From Solea solea (lineage: Eukaryota; Chordata; Actinopteri; Pleuronectiformes; Soleidae): a stretch of 64,000 nt of DNA. Positions 27,801-40,539 of the stretch are shown here, piece by piece. Every line of letters starts with the position of its first letter. Position 1 is the first letter of the stretch. A program made the translations under genes and the position numbers. The notes under the pieces were generated by a model. It made no database searches, was not told where the DNA came from, and saw only the letters and a list, made by a program, of their open reading frames with translations. Location of the stretch: assembly GCF_958295425.1 (NCBI RefSeq), contig NC_081137.1:13654454-13718453 (forward strand). The letters are read 5' to 3'.

Positions 27801-30800
27801 GAAACTTAAAGGTGTTTAGTTTGTCCATTGTGGGCTAATGTACGGGTAATGAAAAACAGCAATTTATACTATCAGGTGATTGTACACTTTATTTTACATA
27901 CAAATGTTACACACTGTACATTTAAAATTGTTTGTGTTTGTCTGACTCGATGTAGATCTGCACTTGTATAGAGAAGAAAAAAAGGGGACTTAAGTGTAAT
28001 ATTGAGTTCTCGAGTCTCGATCCTGGTTTTTGCAAACGCAGCAACACTGAAGTACAGTCGCTCATCTATTATCTGGATGGCGAATTCACAAGACACGTGA
28101 AGTATTAGTTATCAATTAATTGACTGACAAAGAAATCTATTTCTCAAGCGTTTATTGATTGAAAAGAACCAGTAAAGAAAACATGCTGATGATATTCTTC
28201 TATAAACTGTCCTTTCTCATATTTACTGATATATTAAATACCGATAAACTCAGAAAATAACAAGTAAATTATCAAATCATAAAAGCAGTTGTTAGTAGCA
28301 GCCCTATGGGGGAATTACATAACCTCACTAACACAATAAACGGTATTGGCCTCTTATCTGACTGACCTTCAATGAGATTAAATTATCTCCATGTTGTGAT
28401 GTCATTATCCTTTAAAACTCTTAATAACTCTAATAACAGTTTTAAGGGCTGTACTTTTACTGCAAGATGATAAAAGTGCGATCAACAGAGACTTGTAATT
28501 TAACCGCACGGTTCTTACAACTCATAAAACTGCTCAGCTCAGCTGTGCCATTAACAAAGCAGTCAAGAAACTTTAATGTTTATTCAGTTGTTTTCTTACC
28601 ATCAGTTCTGTGAAGTTATTTAATGATAATATCTGATGAATATTTGCGCCTCCTGTGTTTTCTGTAGATCTGTACTGCACCCTGGAAGTGGACTCGTACG
28701 GATACTTTGTCAGCAAGGCCAAGACCAGAGTCTTCAGGGACACGACAGAGCCACAGTGGAATGAGGTGAGTCCGGCATGGGTAAATCTGCACTCGCCCAT
28801 ACTACCTGTGAAGCGTTACTATGTCTAATGTAATACCACACCCACCTGTACCCTTTAATAAAAAGCCCCATGACCCAACCCGTGACTGTGAATAAGAACA
28901 TGCAAATTTCAATGAACCGCAAAAAACGCAAAATGCAAAAAGAAATAAATACCAATTCACTCACAATATATAACACAGCCTCAAAGAGATCAGAAGATAT
29001 TTAAATAACCAAAATATCTCCTTTCATTTACGCATTGCTCCCCGTTGATGTTGTTGCTATGCAGAGACAAATATTTAATGAATTAAATCCCCTTCCGCGT
29101 CGTCCGATAGGAATTTGAGATCGAGTTGGAGGGCTCCCAGCACCTGCGGATCCTGTGTTACGAGAAGTGTTACGACAAAACCATGCTCAACAAAGACGAC
29201 AACGAGATTGTGGACAAGATCATGGGCAAAGGGCAAGTCCAGGTAAGAAAGCATTGACACAGGCCGTCCCAAAAATATACCACACACACACACAGAAAGA
29301 CGCTTGTGTCCTTCTGGGGAGATTTCCCAACATGTGACTCATTTTAATTAGCCGTCTAGCCTCTACGCACAATATATGTGGTTGTGTTATCTTGACCTCT
29401 AATGACGCTGGTTGGTTTAATAGTCTGAAGGAGTTTATTTAACGGGGGTTTCCCCCCTTTCTTGTAGAGTGAAATGTCCCCCCCATTAAAACAGAGTCTT
29501 GTTAACCAGAGTTTGCCTACAACAGTGGAATCTGTGGTTGCGTCGTTGTTTAGGTTTTGCAGAGCGGCCAACAGAGGAGTCACGTGTCCATTTTTTTCCA
29601 GAACTTCTTGGAAAAATGGTTTGAGTCAAGTGAAGCTTGACTCCTGTCATTTCCCTGCAATTTTCGACAAATCGCTGCCGCAATTAACGTTCCCTCTGCT
29701 GCAGCTCGGTAATCAATAGAGCTCCACTTTGTGCGTTATATGAAAACCCCGAGGGTTTTAGTTTTTCTACTGCAATTAATATCCTCGTGTTTTTCTTAAG
29801 AGATGCATGTGTGGGTGTCAGAGATGAGCTTTGCAGCGGGTTATTTTTAACCAGCTTCTGACACTTTTCAGCTCTCCAAATTTCACGGAAAGGAATAAAC
29901 CTGTGAAAACATTCCTGTCGGTTTGTTTGTTGCTGCTGTTGCTGGTGCACAAAGCTGGTAAAAGCCACACCGGTTCCTGAGATGCATTCTCAGACAAAGA
30001 CAAAGACTTCATGAATCACTTGTTTAACATTGGAAGTGAAAGAAAAGACCAGAGCTCAAAAATGTGTCTAATCTAAAACAGGTATGCAGTTTCTCTGCAG
30101 ACTCTTTTACACAGTCTTTGAATGGAAAAAAATATTTATGTTGTAGCATTTCCTGTTTGTCTCCACCACCACTTTACATGCTTTTCCCATTCAGTCTGGT
30201 GATTTATGTCGGAACAAATTATGATATATGTTTAACGTGACATTGCGTAACACCAATTTTTCCTGATTTCACCTCAGTTTTCTTAAGACGACACTTTACC
30301 TCTGGATTTTCCCAGAGAAACGATGCACTGTCTTAATTATCTTGTGTAGTGAAACGTAGCCATCCCAACGTTTCACGAGCCACCCTCTGGTATGGCTTCC
30401 ACTCAAAGAGACAAATGCCGCTGCCGCCGCCGCCGCCGCTGCTGCTGCTGGGAACATCCACTTCCAGCCAACAGCCAAAAGACCAAATAAATACACCACA
30501 TGTTGGGCTGGCTCGCTGTCAGGGGGGGGGGAAATGGATAGGGGGATAAAAATGAAGAGAAAGAATGGCATGTTCTGTCCCAGACTCTGAGAGAGAGAGA
30601 GAGAGAGAGAGAGGGGGAATGGTGTGTCCTGTAGAGGGTTATTGGGCGTTTTTTTTATCACTCAGTCATGCTGAATATTGAGCACTGTCTCATTAGTTGT
30701 ATCAGAATAATCATATTGTCATTGTAACCTGCTTTAATCTTTGAAACATTTTGCCAGTGCATCAGACAGAATGACATGCATCGACTCTGTGGTCCACAGT

Positions 30801-33800
30801 ACGTGTATGAAGAGACTTTCACTTGGACACGAAGCGGTTTGCTTTTCTAGTGAAGCCGAGTTTAGAAGGAGCCCTCTCTGTTTTGCTTACGTCTCCGGAG
30901 ACCCTCGGATTTATTTAACAAGCTCGTGGAATACTGACTGACCGTAAATGGGCATATTGGGCCTGAAGTTTTTTTTTTTGTTTTTCCCTCTGTGTGGTTA
31001 CTTTACTTTTTCACGGACGAGAAAGACGATCCGCGTCTGTCATCTAAAGAGGTTACTATTCCAGTAGACAGTTTATATTTAAATCAACTGTTCTGTGAAC
31101 GCTTGTATTCCTTTAGCTTGATTATCATATGTGGGCACAGTCACTGTGGGGTCTTCTCCGGGCCTCCAGCTCAGCCTAAATATTCTCAAAAGGTTAAAGG
31201 CCTCAACTCTGTGGAGGCCTACCCATGTGTTTGAATGATGACTCACTTCTTTCCCAATTTGAACCCAATTAATCCTCGCTGTGTCATCGTGGAATATTCG
31301 TGGACACGTAATGTTCCTGACCCTAAACTTGACTATACGGCTAAACAATTAATCCTTTTCAAATCAAAAATTGCAGTTGAAAATAATGCATTTAACAAAC
31401 TACAAGTGCTGCAATTAAGGCATATATGACCCTGGTTATTTGCTTAACTCTTAGGGTTTTCAATAAAGATAATTGATATCTTTAAGTTGTCCTTCTTGGA
31501 TTAGAATATATAGAGTAGTTTTTTTTGCTTCATCATATTTTAAATGTGTTGACTTTTAAAAAATGATCGTGATATTTGTCAGAAAGAGATTTTCCTTAAA
31601 TCATTCAGCCCAAATCCACAACACAATCCACATATGTTGGTTGTTTTCTTTTTGGCCCGGTGTTGCACATGCACATGCACACCCACATGGCCACAAACAC
31701 AGCCCATTAAAAGCCAACGGTGACCGTAACACTCATGTTGGCTTGATTGAGTTGCTTGTCCACAAGGGAATGATCTGCCATTTACTTTCCAGAACTTTAC
31801 CCTGCTGATGTCGCCAAGAGCAGATAACCTCTGACCTCTGAGGTCACGTGGCTAATCCTCCGTTAAACTTCAGCAATGTTGGGGTTACACTCCTCCTCCC
31901 CCCCCCCACTGTCCATCAAACTGTCAGCCTAAATAGATTCTTAAGTCCTTGTGAAGGCGTGAAGGAGAATGTGTCAGTATCAGCTCCCAAAATTTGCCAC
32001 TTGAGGGGGGGAAAAAAAGGCTGTGCCTCGAGTGTGAAACTGTTTGGCTTATTCTGCAACCACTGATTGTCTATTGGCCACGCAGGATTCTTTTTTGCAT
32101 TCAGACCAAATCTCCTGTTCTGCCTCATGTGTTGTGCAAGTTCTCCCAAGTGACTCTGATGTGCCAGCTATATCGTAGCTTGGGATACTTTTCTTCAGAG
32201 GAGCCATTATGTAACTGTAGGTTGATAGTGCCAGTGCTTTCTGTTGCAGAAACGCTTCGTATCACTCGGCATCAGCACTGCTTTCATCTGGTAATCGCGG
32301 CCTTTATCCCAGTCTTGGATTGGGTGGCGCTCACCTCTTTATCAGGGAAAGAGTGTTTATTTCTTATTCTTCATTCACTCACCAGCATCCTCTGTAGTGT
32401 AGTCTGTTGGCTGTTGAACTGGTGATGTCTAGTTTAGAGGAGGAAGTACATAACATATCTGAAAGCTCTAGTTAGACATTGTTTTCAAAGTGGGAGGCGA
32501 AAGGGGAAGGATTGGAAAAAAAGGAGTTGATAATTGCGCTTTAGCCTGTCTATTGTGTAATACTACAGTTGGTAGTTGGAGCAGCATCAGGACCACAATT
32601 CAGGGAGACAATGAAGGGTACTTACATAACACTGAGTGCCTAATTGCAGCTATTAGTCAAAAAAAAAAATCACATGGTGTCAGAGGGGAGTGTGCAAATT
32701 AATATACAGAAAATAAAAAGATACTGACATGTGACGCATACAATATTTTTAGATTCCATGTGACCTTCTTCTCCTAACATGTCCAGTAATGTCACCAGAA
32801 CAAGGATAATAAATCCTCCTCCTCCTCCTCCTCCCTCCATCATCCCTTAGACTTCACGACCCCTACCTCGCTGTGTGATGCTGAGGGCTTGTTTTCAGTC
32901 GGTTGTTAATCTGGAGTGAGTGTATGTCAACCCACGGTGTTGACAGCATTACCAGTTCCCGAATCAGTGGTAACATGATAGTTTTGAAACTGTTTCCTTG
33001 GAGCTAATGGGAGCCAGGAGAAGGTGGGCATTAGGAATGAAACTGAGAAATGGGGGGCGATGAGACTTTTGTGTGTTCCTGGCAGCTCTTAGCTCCCTCT
33101 CCAAAGCCGAGGAGCCGGACAGGGGGTGCGCGCATTAGCCGGCGTTACTGTAAAAGTGCGGGTGCAAAGGGGTTGTAAAGTTTTGAGCGTCTACTTTGTG
33201 CACTCTCCTCCCCACTTAAGAGCCATAGCTCTTTCCCCCTACATGAGGCATTAGATGCTAAGTTTGACATTTATTAGTGAAAGTGGCATTGTTTGGCCTA
33301 ATGGCAGACCGACAGACCGGCCATCTGGAGAATCAGCGATGAAGTTTCGTTGGACCAGTGGCACTCAGCCAGTGCAGGAAGTGCAGGCCTCAAGCTCTGA
33401 TCTAATCTTCCAGTGCTCGTTATGCCAACTTCAGGCTGTCATGAGAGTGGACTACAGCCGGGGTAGTGTATCTAGAAATATGTACGCTATGAAGATTTTG
33501 TGATTTTTTTATGCAGACAAATAGTAAATGTAAGTGTTGTATGTAAGCAAAGTGGGAAGGTGATAAAGAAAACAGCACAAAATAAAAAAGAAAATGTCAG
33601 TGAAAGACGTTTTTAGATTCTAACTATACCCATTCCCACTGGTCAAAAACTCCATTTAGTCCAGAGTTACAGGGTTCAGACCAGTGGGAATGGATTTTAA
33701 TGGGTTTTTTAATCAGCTTTAGCTCCGATTGGCATTGGTGGGAATGTAAGACTGCCTGACCTTATGCAGACTTTTCTTTTATCTTCTCAGTTTTTGGCAG

Positions 33801-36800
33801 CGATGCAAATTCCTGCATCATATCTGGTGCAAGGATACGACAAACTTTCCTCTTTCAGCTGCTAGAACGTAGCCATGAATGCTTGTAGCAAACCTTACTT
33901 TTTATAACTTGGCACAGTGCTCGATATTTTTTAATTTCATCGTTCGCGTCAAGAGAAAGAAAAATCCATTGTGTTGTTGTTTTGTTTCTGGCATGTTTGT
34001 GATGTCACAGCTCTCCGGAGCTCCCCCTGCAGTTTTGGAGTACATATTTTTGCACCACTGTAAACATCCATCCAGTTTTTTCTGCTTCTATAACACTATC
34101 GCTGCCTTGATCTTATAGCCGATACCTGGGTAGGGTGTGTGTATAGTGCCCTGAAGCAATTTGTATTTCTCTCAAAACCCAAGACTTTGCGAGACCTCCA
34201 GATTCTGAGGACTCCGGGTCGACGGCTCTGATCTTGCAAGGCTGGTTTTACGCTAACAGACAGTAGGGGGAGTGGAGACAGCACCCAATCTCCCAAACTA
34301 TCTCCGTAAACAAGCCATTTAACCATCACAATGATCCAAAGGTGTTAAATTAGAGTAGAAATCCTGCATAGTCCTGCTTTAAGGTTCCACAATGCCCTGC
34401 CTCTGGGGCTGCTTTGTGGTGGTACGTCATATGGGAATCGTTTTAAACACGGAGCTGAGTGGTTTTAATGAGATGTATGTGTGCGCATTATTGTTATTGT
34501 GCGTCTTCATGCATCGGTGTGTAGGTATTAATATAAATTAGTGTCTAATAGTCGGTGTCATCTGTTTTGTTTCTGTCCCCTGTCATTTAGGGCTGTGATC
34601 TGTCATGTTTCCATTATATACACCCCCTGCGGTCATACACACACAGCTGTCAACAGCTCTAACAGATGGGTTTCTGCTGCGTGTGTTCAGCCCCACTGGA
34701 GACGAACCATAGATTCATACACACACACGCACGGGTGATGGGCTAATGCATTGTAAATGATATCAATAACTTCAGCTTGCTACATTAGCTGGTGTTTATG
34801 GTGGAAGACCGAAGCCTGAAGATGGAGCGAGTGCATTAATTCAGACACAAAGATCGTCCAACTGCTCTTTGTTCTTTTACTCCTAAAACTAATTTTATTC
34901 TCTTTGTTCCCTGTAGTTTTTTTTTTTTAGTTTTTTTCCAGCAGCAATGCTTTTTAATGAGGCTCATCCCTCATCGCCTGTGTTCAAGCATACGGCGCCT
35001 TTTTTTATTGATGAATTCCAGTTGAGCAGACTCTCTCATCAGACGGTGCTTGATCAGTGGAGCTGATAGACGCGCTTTGATGGTGTTTTAGACTTTTCCT
35101 TGTCATCTTTCCTCAGAGAAGCCTCCTCATTTTGACAGTTTCCTTTCTTTCCCTCTTTGAGCACTCACTCCATGCCACTTGGGATATACTTGCCCCAAAT
35201 AACTATTTACAAGTCTATAAACATTGTTAGACGGTGCACACGTGCAGCGAGGTGCCTGCTTTTCTTTATCTTTGTCTGGAGAACAGAGAAAAACCCAATC
35301 ATGCACGTTAATGTTTTTGTTTTGGTGAGTCTTTTTCAGATGTTGATGATTCAAGGCAAGATGAATAGTAATCACATGTTGCTCCTCACAGTAAGTTTGG
35401 TATTAGGATTGAAACACTTACACTGGGTATTAATATCAGGGGAATATAGAGCAAGTAGCCTACGTGTAACTGAACTTTGCTGCTAGGAAGGCAAAAAACT
35501 TAAAAATGTCACTCTGGAGTCAGAATGAAGTTTTGTAAATCTAATAGGTTACAGAACAAGCAAAGGGATGTTGTCAGCTGCTGGACTCTGTCCAAGTCGG
35601 AGGCGTCGGACAAGCTTTTGATTCAACCAAGCTGAAAGAGTGAACTGTGTAGGAAGATTAAAGAAAAGAAATCTTTGCTTTTTCTATCACTGTTTGATGA
35701 CTGAGAACTGTGTGAAAGACTAAAGTGAGACCATAAAGCGGCCGTTTGTGGTGCCAGACGATCTCTGTGTGTTCTCCTTTTTCTCTTGATGCCCCATCCA
35801 TCCATCCTTCTCTGTCCATCTGTTCTCCAGCAGAAGACACACACACACACACACGCTGCTTCTCTCAGCACCTCCAGTATGTCAAGTACCAGCCGCCTGG
35901 TAATTGGTCCTCATCATGTTGCGTAATCATTTAGGGAAGTTTATGGATTGATAACAGATGTATGATTTCCTACCGGGAACATACACGTGTAGCTCAAGAG
36001 GAGAGGGACATACAGAGGAGGAGGAGGAGGAGGAGGCTGGAGATGGAGAATAGGAATGAGAGCCCCAGATGGTGGCCAATTATGTGATGCTGAGAGTTAA
36101 AGTGAGAACAAAGGAAGCTTATCACGACCCGACAAATGAAATGCTCCCCAGAGAGACACCGCAAATCTCACCAGGCACTCGCCACCCTTTGTCTCGTGGA
36201 GGAGTCAGGGTTCAGGGATAATTGGAAACAGTCTGGATGGGAGGGGAGCTGGGTCAGCTGATAGAAAGAGTGTCATATTTGAACACTGAGGCCGTCAGTC
36301 TCACGTTGAGATAAAACTGAGAGAGGAACGAAAAACCTCTTTGTCCAATCGTAAGAACTTCATTTTACAATCAGATCAAATTAGAACCATATAGACTTGC
36401 TTGAGGTTTAAAATGTCCCTCCGTCTTTATTATTATTAAGCTGCAAAGCAGTGATGGAGACCAGAACACAGAGACAAGTTAGAATGGGTCATTAAAATAA
36501 CGCCGCGTAGACTTTTTGTTAACGCCCCAGGATCTCACTTTTTACTCTTAATAATTTGCCCTCGGACACTGTGAAAGTTCCAAGATAATTGCAATGATTG
36601 TAAAAATGATTGCAATATTATATATAATATCAGACGGTTCAAGGTTTATTCAGGTTATTCCCTTGGTCTCACCAGTTCCTCTGATTTATATATGACCACG
36701 CACACACACACATCTCTGGCTCTTCTCGAGCTGAGGATTAACAACAGTGGGATAGATCCACCTCATCCCTCTCATCACGCTATCCGTCTGCCCCTCTGCG

Positions 36801-39800
36801 GAGTAAAGCTCATTTCATGCTTGGCTCTGCTCTGCCTGCCAATGCTGAAGAATTGTCTGGGTCACACCTCGGCTGTAGGTCTGAGAAATCCCAACGCATG
36901 AAGGTCCTTTGTGTCCGGGTCTGCCTGGAGATGCAAACACACTCTCTCTCTCTCTCTTTCATCCATTCCCAGTTGTTTCACCCACATCTATGTCTTGAAT
37001 TGCACTGCACCATGTATTGGATTAAAGTAACATAGTTGAATTAGAAGTTTGGGCAGAAACTACTTTTTATCAATAGTTGTGTTTATTCCCAAACGGCTTT
37101 TCGTAGTTTGATAAGCTGTAAAATGCCTCACTTATCTTCTCTCTGATAATTAGATGAGAAAAGTGATACCACCTAGTGTTGACTGAGCTTAGCATAAAGA
37201 CTGGAAAGAGTAATAAACTGTGAGGCAGGCTCTGTTGAAACTATTAAAACTAACACCAGTAAAAGTCCATACAATAATATATAACGCGGCACAATTCTGG
37301 GTGTTATGTTGGCCTGCAGTCTGTATGCAGTCTGAAGCTTTTAGTTTCACAGACAAACTCAAGAGCAGCATCCTATGTCCGATAACTCTCTGCTATTGCG
37401 TGAATATATACATTATTTTTCCCAAAATGATGTCCTTGTCATATTTTCCATAATTTGAATTACCCTTGACATCAAAATCAAAGTTTTAGTGCTTTAATCA
37501 TGTCTGGGTTGTTTTAAAAAGGTCACCTACACGCCTGTATGAAGCCTAATAATATGTAAAAAGAACAATTTGTCCAATATCACCGTCATACTTTAAAGGT
37601 TACTGTGTCCTTAAGTCAGCTTTGAGATTTTTAGTGACTTGTGTAAAATCATGGGAGTAAATGAAGCTGCTGTGCAATTATTTTGATGCACCACTCGACA
37701 TAACATTCAGATGCATCAAATTCATTGTGCGGTTTAATCACATATGTCCTCACTCCATGCTCTTCCTCAGAAACATCACTCTCAGCTTCCTCTTTAATTG
37801 GTTACTAAATTAATCAACTATTTTGATAATCAATGAATCATCAATTTGTTTGTGGACAAATCAAGACATTCGAAAACATCATCATTTCCAGCGTTGGCTG
37901 ATTACCAATCAATGTTTTCAGATATTTTACGGACCAAATAAGTATGCGATGAATCAATAAATAATCGATTATAAAAATAATCATGAGTTGCAGAAGTTTA
38001 TGCAACTTTTTCTTTTTTTAATCACCTGAAACTCAGAGACCAGAGCACCTTTTCCCCCCAGTTTTTGCCCGCGCTGTTGTTGGCTGATATTCCTCACACT
38101 GATATTAAAATCTGGTTATTTTCTATAAACACAAAAAAATATCTACCGTACTGTACCAAACACAGCTTATGTCCCAGCCCATTGTTTTCGAGCAGCCGAT
38201 CAGGAGTAAAATGTGCTGGATATCCATCTGCAGCTGATGTTTGCCATGTTTATTTTGAAGCTCACACTCCACCGGGGGATGCTGGTGATCAGGTTGCAAC
38301 TGTTATGAAGCTGCAGCATTTACTGCATTTACTCAAATCCCACTTTGTTGAACTGCTCCTCTGAGCTGTTTGTTTAGATTGTGTAGGAACTAGGATGCTT
38401 TCCACATGGCCAGAGTTGGGGTCTGTGATTGAGCAACCATGCGCCCTCTGTGGTTCTGCACCTCGTTATGTAGGCAGGCTGATGTTCAGTTTAGCCTCTA
38501 GGGACTTTGGTTTTCTCTATAGAATACAGTGGGGCAGCGGTTTGCACCAGGACTCATTGGCAGAATACGATCTTGTTTAATGCTGAATTGAAGAGGCATT
38601 AATCCAAAGCATATGCAGGAATTTTAAACTCTCTAACTTTGTGTATCCATGACTATTGTCTGTATGTTTACTAACAGCTCCGGGGAAGTTCTCACTGACA
38701 TAGCTCATAATTTTATTTTTTTTTTTTTTCTCTTCTGTCTTTTTGTATGAGCTACAGTGACAGTGTTCCATGCATTCTCTGCATCATCACCCTGCTTGAG
38801 ACCACAATGAGCAGAACCACAATGAATGAACACGCCTACTTAGCTCTGAAATAACTTAAGAAAATGTTCACTGCTCCGTCTTGTTGTTGGACAGCCTTTT
38901 CCAACTGGAAACCGAAGCTTGTGTTGCTTTTGTAAACCACTCACTCCCCACACCAAAGTCTATAGAGAAAATTAGCAATTTTAATCCACTACCTCCACTA
39001 ATAATTAGAATTTGAATGTGTTATATTTGCACACACACCAAGCAGTGATAGTGACTTTTACTTCTGCATTTAACCAATACTTTTTACACACCAGTAGTGA
39101 ACACACAAACCAGTCACAGGAGCTGTGGATTGCACACATCTGCACCCATGGAAGTTGTTATTGATTACCACGCCGCCATAAGCTACAAAGACTAACTTTT
39201 TTCTGTGGAGGCTAAAGTCCATTTTCCCTGGTGTCCCTGCTGGCTGGATGTTGACAATGTGACAGCCACACTTCAACAAACTGGAACCATCAGTGTAACT
39301 CTTCCTTCAGGATTCAGCACCCTTCAGAAAGCATAGCACGTTGTGTTGCAAGGTGACTTCCAACTTCCCTATACTTCCCTCCTACATCATATCTATCGGG
39401 CAGCATTTCAAATTGTACTCGGAACGTTTCTCCACATTTTTTCCCCCTCTACAAACGTTTCTCCATAAGTGTCTGTGAGGTAGTATAGTATGTCACAGAG
39501 ATTACTGACATCCTGGTTTTCCTTTCCTCAACCTCAGGAGGAGCTTTGTGAAACAGCCACGGTTCCAGTGACAACACTTATTATTAGCAGGAGTGGTGAT
39601 CTAATGATGTTTGGACAAAGTCAGGTGGGCTCTCCTAACTAGATGGGAGAAACAGCTGAAATGCAGCAAATGGTTTGAGCAGCGTTCGTCATATGAGATT
39701 TTGTTCTTTTCTGTCCAATTTCTGATTTATTGTTGAAAATTCCATAAATATTTGAAAGGGAAACCTCACTACAGCTGTTTGCCAAGAACAGCTTGTGTAC

Positions 39801-40493
39801 GTGGCCTCATTCTAAATTTGCATCTTTGCCCTTGAGCCCTTTACTTTTTGTAATTGTGTGTGTTGTTGCTGTCAAAAATGTCTCTATAGGCTCTACTGGG
39901 CCCCTAAAGCCTAAGTAACTCCTCACACTTTCATCGAGTATAAACACTATCAGCGCTGTGCTCATGAATGTATATAATTCCTTTGCTAGTTGCTGCTTTC
40001 TAAACTCTCAGTGTTTGTAATTTAAGCGTCTGAATTTCATGAACCTCCAGTTGATACCTTGTGATTTCTCGACGCCATAGGAACAGGAAACGGTAGCTGA
40101 CTGTTAATCAGCAGCTTGAGGTCGTGCAGCTGTTATTTTTGGGTTGCTGTGTGCAGTTTTGTGCATGCTAGAGTGTTGTTAAAGCATCTGCTCAGCTCCT
40201 GTAGTGATATAACCCCCCACCACCATCACACAAGCATACAGTACTGACTTTGCCTGCCAGACGGTGAGAAAAATGAGTGCACGTGGAAAATGCTGGATAA
40301 GGAAAATATATTTATTAAAAGTGCTATCCTCAGGCTTATAGGAAGGTACAGTACAAAGGTCCCTTAAATAGGACATTTTGCCTGCAGCTTTATAGAGATA
40401 TTTTGTCACTTCACCCAAATAAAATTTATCTGGAGCCACAAAAAACCTATTTGACCCTTAAAATGAAGGTAATATCATGTATAAACTTTTTAA

Positions 40494-40539
<46 letters not shown>

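Larger units (their letters stand above)
21236..28667. other. Intron 11 (7.4 kb)
   Basis: Repeat-rich intron holding 'ATATCGG' repeat text at 21515-21835, a 22-base poly-A (21632-21653), (CA)n (22173-22195), a 'stretched AAGTAAAAGTA' MITE (22551-23092), a TATCG-type element (23095-23332), poly-C (27344-27357), a second TATCG element (26430-26555) and two hAT-like MITEs (26577-26810 and 28104-28307). About 23400-26400 and 26820-28100 show no identified feature. Confidence 0.7.
29243..37796. other. Intron 13, left part: unassigned
   Basis: Apart from the simple repeats, the 33.6-kb inverted repeat and the 34.1-kb repeat, I see no gene here. Several low-repeat blocks (for example 30660-31430 and 35980-36400) could be regulatory but show no decisive motif. 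Confidence 0.6.

Noticed and set aside
30296..30661. 121-codon minus-strand frame with poly-alanine
   Set aside because: Produced by the CCG/CTG repeat and the GA microsatellite, with no other support.
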